A program made the translations under genes and the position numbers. Below the pieces are notes generated by a model. That model was given only the letters and a program-made list of their open reading frames with translations. It did no database searches and was not told where the DNA came from. Shown in pieces: positions 58,869 to 64,000 of a DNA stretch of 64,000 nucleotides. The stretch covers positions 1-64,000 of the forward strand of contig JADNRX010000289.1 in assembly GCA_015501595.1 (NCBI GenBank), given 5' to 3'. Positions within the stretch are counted from its first letter, which is position 1. Each line of letters opens with the position of its first letter. The stretch is from Hymenopellis radicata (taxonomy: Eukaryota > Basidiomycota > Agaricomycetes > Agaricales > Physalacriaceae).

Positions 58869-59451
58869 TTAGTTAAGTGCTAATGTTGGTACTGAGAAAA
58901 TAAATCCGGCTTATGGGATGGCTGCCATGGGGTCTGGTAGTCATCCGTCATCTCGTCATGTAGTGTATGCAGGCGACGGCAACTTGAGTGCCCACTCAAA
59001 TGTGACATTACCTCGACGACCGCGAGCGCGTGGCCGGGACGCGTGAGCGCGGAGCCATGACTGTTACCTAACAATGTGACAGGAGTGGTCAGCCCCAACT
59101 CATACTCATACTCATACTCGGTGTCGGTGAACATCTGGCCGTCGGCTAACTTCCATGTGACATCCGGGAAATCGGTCCAGATGGTTTTCCAGGTGGCCAC
59201 CACCCTCACACCCATATAGTCACTACCCAGCCACCCATGTATTCGCGGCGTGTCCCACTATACAGCTTATACATTGTAGAAACATGGAGTCTATATATCC
59301 AACCATGTATGGTACGGTGGCTCAGTCGGAACGAGCTCCCACTGTAAGGATCGGAATGCCTCATCGCGTTCATTCGCGTCCTGCTTGTTATTTTCGCGAT
59401 GCTACGATGGGGACAACAGTTTCCATTAAGACCCCTAGCCCTACTGCTACA
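58869..59451. other. Intergenic region, LINE to repeat-family gene
   Basis: No gene is recognised. It includes the LINE 3' UTR with an AATAAA-like AAAATAAA near 58,898 and a short (CATACT)n run around 59,100-59,117. Confidence 0.4.
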
Positions 59452-60833
59452 CTAGCAATCCCTAGGCTCCCAATCTGAATCTGAGTCTTCGCTTTCACTG
59501 CTACTGAAACCGTCATGATTGTCGTCGTCGTCATCGACATCATCGGGTAGGAGGGCAGCCTGAATCTGAGCTGCATTCAACCGTATAACTAGGCGCTGAG
59601 GCGGAGCAAGAGGATCAGCGGCCACTTGTATTCGCCGCCGCTTTCTTGGCTGTGGTCCGTCTTTCTGTTTTCGCTTGCGCTTCCCAGTCCCCGGACTCTT
59701 CTTCTTTGCCTTTCCACCACGGTCTCGCAATTCCTTTGCCAGTCGGTCGTGCAATTCCTTTCGATCTGTTGAGATTGGAATAGGCTTGACTAGATCCCGT
59801 GGAAGCGCAGCGCGGACGAGATGAGCATTGTGAAAGGCATGGAGATTCACGAAGAACCGTTCATCAGAACAATGGATAATAAATTTTTCGACCACGGCGC
59901 TGTCTTGTCGTTCTTGCTTTTTGTTCCGCTCGCCGGTCGCCGCACATCCGGCAGAGGCACAGTCGTGCTGGACATTGAATTTAAACTTGATGCTCTAGCC
60001 AGAGGTCAAGTTGTGGAGAGCGCAACAGTTAAATCGACTCACCTCTGCAGCTACAATGTGGTGAACTTTTTCTCCATCCGGTCGAACCAGGACAGGCATG
60101 CCGTAGGTCTCGTCTCGCGATTCAGAGACACGGAAAACTTCAATAACAATAGCGGCTGCCGGCGTTGGAGGTTTGGCGCTTGGCGGTGCCAAAATTGAAG
60201 CAATACGTCCAACACTGAGTTTCTTTTCCTGATCAAGTATTGAGTTGCGTTAGGTGAAGGGATCGAAAAGCACTTACGGTGGTGGAAAACGGCGATATAT
60301 AGAAAACCCACGAAGTCTCGTAACATTCTTCGGAAGATTCTGAGATGATATGAGCGCATTCATACCACTCCGAGCTAGCAGTGTATGATGCGTAATTCAG
60401 AGCTAATGCCGCCACGGTTCCTGAAAGCTTGATCGTGGTCCTCGTTCGGTTCTTGGGAGCGGCTTTCAAATGGTAAGATCCTGCAAGTATGATGAGAAGA
60501 GGTGTTTGCATTTCGAAAGTCTGAAACTCCATACCTGCCTGTTTAGAGTGGACATCTGACCAACCAAGAAGTCCACGAAGATGCGGATGCATTTGCACGA
60601 AATCCTGGATTCCAGTACCGGCCCGTTGCCAATCACTTTCGCCAACCGGCCACCATCCGCTCATCAGACGATGCTTGAGTGCCTCTTGAGCCCCGAGCTG
60701 AAGCGCAATGTCGCGGCTTGGAGCCAAATGATTCGAGAAGATCGAACAACTCCGGAAGACACCATTGAAAGCTTCAAATATCTCAGTAGCCACGCCAACG
60801 AGTGGTCCGAATCCAAACAACATCATCAACAGT
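59452..60833 (-). pseudogene. 3' half of a repeat-family gene, separated by an insertion
   Basis: Minus-strand exons read FGFGPLVGVATEIFEAFN, SNHLAPSRDIALQLGAQE, QRAGTGIQDFVQMHP, LRGLLGWSDVHSKQAG, a segment near 60,000-60,190 with IVIEVFRVSESRDETYG, FIIHCSDERFFVNLHAFHN, a basic patch (GKRKRKQKDG), and an acidic tail ending DSDWEPRDC with the stop at 59,452-59,454. They continue the protein encoded by 61,954 to the window end; the hAT-like insertion separates the two. Even without the insertion, the frame at the junction is off by one base, a sign of further decay. The family is very abundant in Agaricomycetes and behaves like a mobile-element gene, but its activity is not established to my knowledge. 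Confidence 0.7.
60826..60833. repeat. Target-site duplication, left copy
   Basis: TCAACAGT, identical to 61,954-61,961, flanks the 1,120-bp hAT-like element. Confidence 0.85.
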
Positions 60834-61953
60834 TAAGGAATAGCCCGGGTAATACCGCGGGTAACGGCCTTACTCCGTCTACCCGACCCGCCAATACCGC
60901 ATACCGCACTGGCGGTATACGGGTGCCGGTCGGTATACGGTATACCGTCGAATACCGTCAGCCATACTCGTGGGGAAGGGAGAGACTAGAGATGGAGATG
61001 GATTTCGTGCGCACCGACGACCCCCAGGCAATTGCACAGGGGTAATCGATGAGCACGAGGCAGAGAATGTGGGGGCGGAAGACAGAGTGTCAATGTTGGT
61101 ACCAGAAGTCGGGAAAGGCGATTCAGAGCACGTAGATGGCGGTCAAGAGCAAGGAGACGGTGCGTAGATGATGGCGCTACAACGTCAAACATCGTTAGAA
61201 GAGAAAGAATGTATAAAAAATCAGGAAATACGCACCATTGCGGATTAGATGCGTCCGCGACGCCCTCTATCCCAGAGTCCAATGCCTCGGCACATTGTTG
61301 AGTGCCTTCACGCGGCCATTGTCATCATTGTCGTTGTCGTCGTTGTCGGCATCTGAGTGCGAGTTTGCGCCATCAATGCGCCGTTGTGGGTGAATGGCGG
61401 AGCACTACGCCAGTCTGAGTACTCCAGCCATCGTGCAGCCTCATCTAGAGGGCTTACGCGAGTCGTATCCATCTTGCAATGGCGCCGTCGCGCAGACCAG
61501 CACCAGCATGCGCCCCGGAATGTATCCGAGGGCGCAGCAGCCGGCGCGAAGCCAAACGCACCAGGAAAACCAGTCAGACAGCTTGAAAGGAAGTCGGAGA
61601 AGCCCCAGAAATTTTTCTGGGGCCGACGAGCGCGACACGGACGTCGTGCTGTGGTGACATGAGAGGAAGAGGCAAGATCGCAGCTGATCGATGCGTATCC
61701 GGCAACTGCCGGATGATCGGGCAGCTCGGCGATGAGGAAAATTCCTCCGCAACGTCGTTTTTAGATGACGTTGGCGTTATTTGAGGTCAGAAAATTTCAA
61801 TAAATTCTTCAAAAATGTATATTCATAATAAGCATGTCTTGAGCACGGTATGCGGCGGTATACCGCGGTATCGCCGATCAGCTACCGTACCCGTCCCGCG
61901 GGCTACCCGACCCGTCATACCGTCGGTTACCCGCCATACCGTGCTACTCCTTA
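60834..61953. mobile_element. Non-autonomous hAT-like element (1,120 bp)
   Basis: It begins TAAGGAATAGCCCGGG and ends with the inverted partner GTGCTACTCCTTA (terminal TAAGGARTAGC). It is flanked by the exact 8-bp duplication TCAACAGT. Both ends are packed with GGTATACC, TACCCG and CGGTAT words, a typical subterminal array. The 8-bp duplication and a terminus fitting the hAT pattern (pyrimidine-A-purine-N-G) support the hAT superfamily. No transposase frame is present, so it would need a partner in trans. It sits inside an exon of a repeat-family gene on the minus strand. Confidence 0.85.
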
Positions 61954-61961
61954 TCAACAGT
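61954..61961. repeat. Target-site duplication, right copy
   Basis: TCAACAGT, the second copy of the duplication that flanks the hAT-like element. Confidence 0.85.
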
Positions 61962-64000
61962 GTGTGTCAGAAGGTGAAGTTTGATCTTCGTAACAACTTT
62001 CGAGGGATCGAGAATAGCAAACGCGTCGAGTACGTTGCCAACAGCAACTTTGAGATCTTCCTACGGCGGAGTTAGAGCACGTATAGAGCAAGAAAGCGAT
62101 AACCTACAATATATTCCTTCAGATTTCGTATTTCTGGGAACCAGAGTAAAGCGCCCAGCTCTCCGACAGCCTTCCAAACCACGAATTGATCGTCTGAGAC
62201 TAGATCGCGGATGTGGAAGATATTTGCTTGTACCAGCATCTTGAAATGGACACTGAGTGCATCCGTGTTGGTTGCTTGCAGCCGCCGGGAATACACCAAC
62301 TTCTGTTCGGGTGAGAAGGAGGTGTGTGTCGAGTGCCAGATATACTTGACAACTCCCAGGAGAATCGTGTGAAGGATCTCGATTGGGGTATCTCTCGTCG
62401 GGTCAAAACCTAACTTCAGTGAGAAAGGCGATAACTCCTGCTGATTATCAGGTGCTCACCTTCTGTCGTCAAGAATCCGCTATAGATTGTATCTCTGTTT
62501 TCGACCGTCCACTCGATTAGTTCCTTCTGAATTTCATCCGGCGTCTTTGTGTTCTTCGGGTCCGACTTCATGGCTTGATACCGCGAAATGAGATCTCGAA
62601 TCCAGTACTCTGTATACGCGTCCTTGATCCCAGTGCTTGATTGACGGTCCTTGATTGGCTGTGCAACCCCGGCACAGGCAAGTCGAACTTGTTCTTCAAG
62701 TTCCTTGACAATTGACTCTTTTGAGCGAAGGGTTCCTGCCTGCAAGCATCGCGTTAGAAACGGCGCCGCTTCGAGTTAGTGTTGATGCCTACCTCGAACA
62801 ATGCATGATATCCTTCATTCTCTCGCTTCTCTGCTTGTGTCCCGCCGACTTCGCATTTTCGACAAGGATAGTTGCCCTTGGATCCGATGTTCGCAGCAAT
62901 CTCGCTCTGCATAGGATTGTCCGAGGAATCAACTATCTTTTGAAGCATGAATCGTATCTGTGTGCCGGATTCACCATCTCGAACTTTGACAGGGTCTTTG
63001 TGTGTCGCCCTTGAAATGCACATTAGTAAGTAGAGAAATCAACGGAGAGAAATAACGCACTCGACAATCTTCTTGAACGCGGCATACTGCTCCATCACGG
63101 ATGCATGCGGAGAGGAGGAAACGAAGTGAACATGAAACTCTTGTCGAATAAGAGCACGCGGGAGGTTACGGTGGGTCATATAAACGTTCCAGTGCTTATT
63201 CCATTGCTTTGAGCGGTTACCAGAGACATCGTCACTGAAGTACTCAATGAACGAAACATAGAGCGGGTCACCTCCCGCAATTGCTCGTTTCGGATTTGGC
63301 ATCTTTGAGGCATGGCTATCGTTGTCTAGAAGGGTACTAGTTGAGTAGAGGAGAAGATGAGAGACAGTACACCCACCTGGCCAATGCGGAAGCTTGCCTT
63401 CAAACTCAAGATCAAGATAATTTTTCATCAGTTTTCGCGCGTCGATGAAGATTGTCCTGTCCAAGACGCTGGAAAGACCCTGAATCCGAGTTGCATTATT
63501 AGCACAAGGCGATAGAGAGGGCGAGTATCAACGTACCTCATGATCCACGATGACTTCAAGAGCATCAGCGTAAACGCGACGACGAAAAGTTACCCATCGC
63601 TGAGGGATTACCAATCGCTTGTCGTCAAGCATCGCGAGCTCATCGACATAATAATGCTTTCCTGATGCGTCGAACATGGGACTTAGAAGACTCGTGTCCA
63701 TGCCTCGACGCCACTTCTCTGCATGCCAGATTTCCCGAATAACTCCGTCTTCAGGAATCTCGGGGTAAACCCGGATTTGCTTTCGTATCTCAGCAGTGGC
63801 CCAGTCCTAACACAAACTGATTAAACAGTGACAGATGTTTGAATATTGTAGAACTTACTTTGGCGATGAGGGTACGCGGGTCGTTCAAGTAGAAGACATT
63901 CCCAAGTGTTGACGTGAACGAAAGAGTCGGTACGCCACATTCCGCGCGTAGCTTGGTCTGTACTTTCCGAAGGCGGTCAAACGAAGGAACATCTCGCGCG
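61954..64000 (-). pseudogene. 5' half of the same repeat-family gene, running off the window
   Basis: Exons on the minus strand from the window end inward read [87 protein letters not shown], a Cys-pair segment GNYPCRKCEVGGT, EGYHALFEVG, IKDAYTEYWIRDLISRY, DTPIEILHTILLGVVKYIW, LGALLWFPEIRNLKEYI and VTKIKLHLLTH, where the hAT-like insertion cuts in. It is a common multi-copy Agaricomycete family with short introns, likely element-derived. The start codon lies beyond 64,000. Because of the insertion and a frame change at the junction, this copy should not give the full protein. Confidence 0.72.

Noticed and set aside
59100..59117. (CATACT)n run as a meaningful repeat
   Set aside because: It is only three units long and in non-coding DNA.
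60986..61282. Minus-strand frame inside the hAT-like element as a transposase
   Set aside because: At about 100 residues it is proline/leucine-rich, with no hAT dimerisation motif or catalytic residues.

Overview
The window is nuclear DNA of a filamentous basidiomycete, most likely an Agaricomycete. Genes are broken by many 45-60 nt GT-AG introns. Several families expanded in mushroom genomes are present: FunK1 kinases, a DUF6535 membrane protein, F-box and BTB proteins, and a PD-(D/E)XK-like protein. The housekeeping genes are fungal in type (Hog1 MAP kinase, Mcr1, THO subunit 1, Dur3). Exon joins were made by eye from splice signals, reading frame and remembered family motifs, so the outer ends of multi-exon genes are approximate.

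Layout. 0.6-7.7 kb: a frameshifted alpha/beta hydrolase, a copper amine oxidase (-) and a CorA-type metal transporter (+). 7.9-17.3 kb: a duplicated and rearranged block with two FunK1 kinases, a rearranged third kinase fragment and an orphan MscS channel fragment, around an intact DUF6535 gene. 18-31.5 kb: mostly conserved genes. These are a PD-(D/E)XK-like protein, MCR1, HOG1, D-amino-acid oxidase, an F-box gene with an apparent frameshift, and a small coiled-coil gene that shares a 44-bp divergent promoter with the THOC1/HPR1 homologue. 31.85 kb: an intron-containing tRNA-His(GTG). 32.5-42.3 kb: a paraoxonase-like protein, an amidase and a DUR3 urea transporter. The last two are divergent across a 775-bp promoter rich in GATAA motifs.

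42.9-64 kb is accessory, transposon-rich DNA. A candidate 12.1-kb DNA element (42,967-55,080) has short imperfect inverted termini and inverted CGAGAGACA subterminal motifs. It carries a DDE integrase-type protein, two unknown multi-exon genes, a BTB gene and a telomere-like hairpin. A 5'-truncated LINE follows immediately; its order is endonuclease, degenerate RNase H, RT, zinc knuckle. Last is a large multi-exon basidiomycete repeat-family gene. It is split by a 1,120-bp non-autonomous hAT-like element with an exact 8-bp target-site duplication, and it runs off the window end.

Functionally, four genes release or import small nitrogen compounds (amine oxidase, D-amino-acid oxidase, amidase, urea transporter). 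The GATAA-rich amidase/DUR3 promoter fits nitrogen-catabolite control. Many dispensable genes carry single-base frameshifts, two of them extra T's in T runs. The core genes MCR1, HOG1, DAO, THOC1 and DUR3 read through cleanly.
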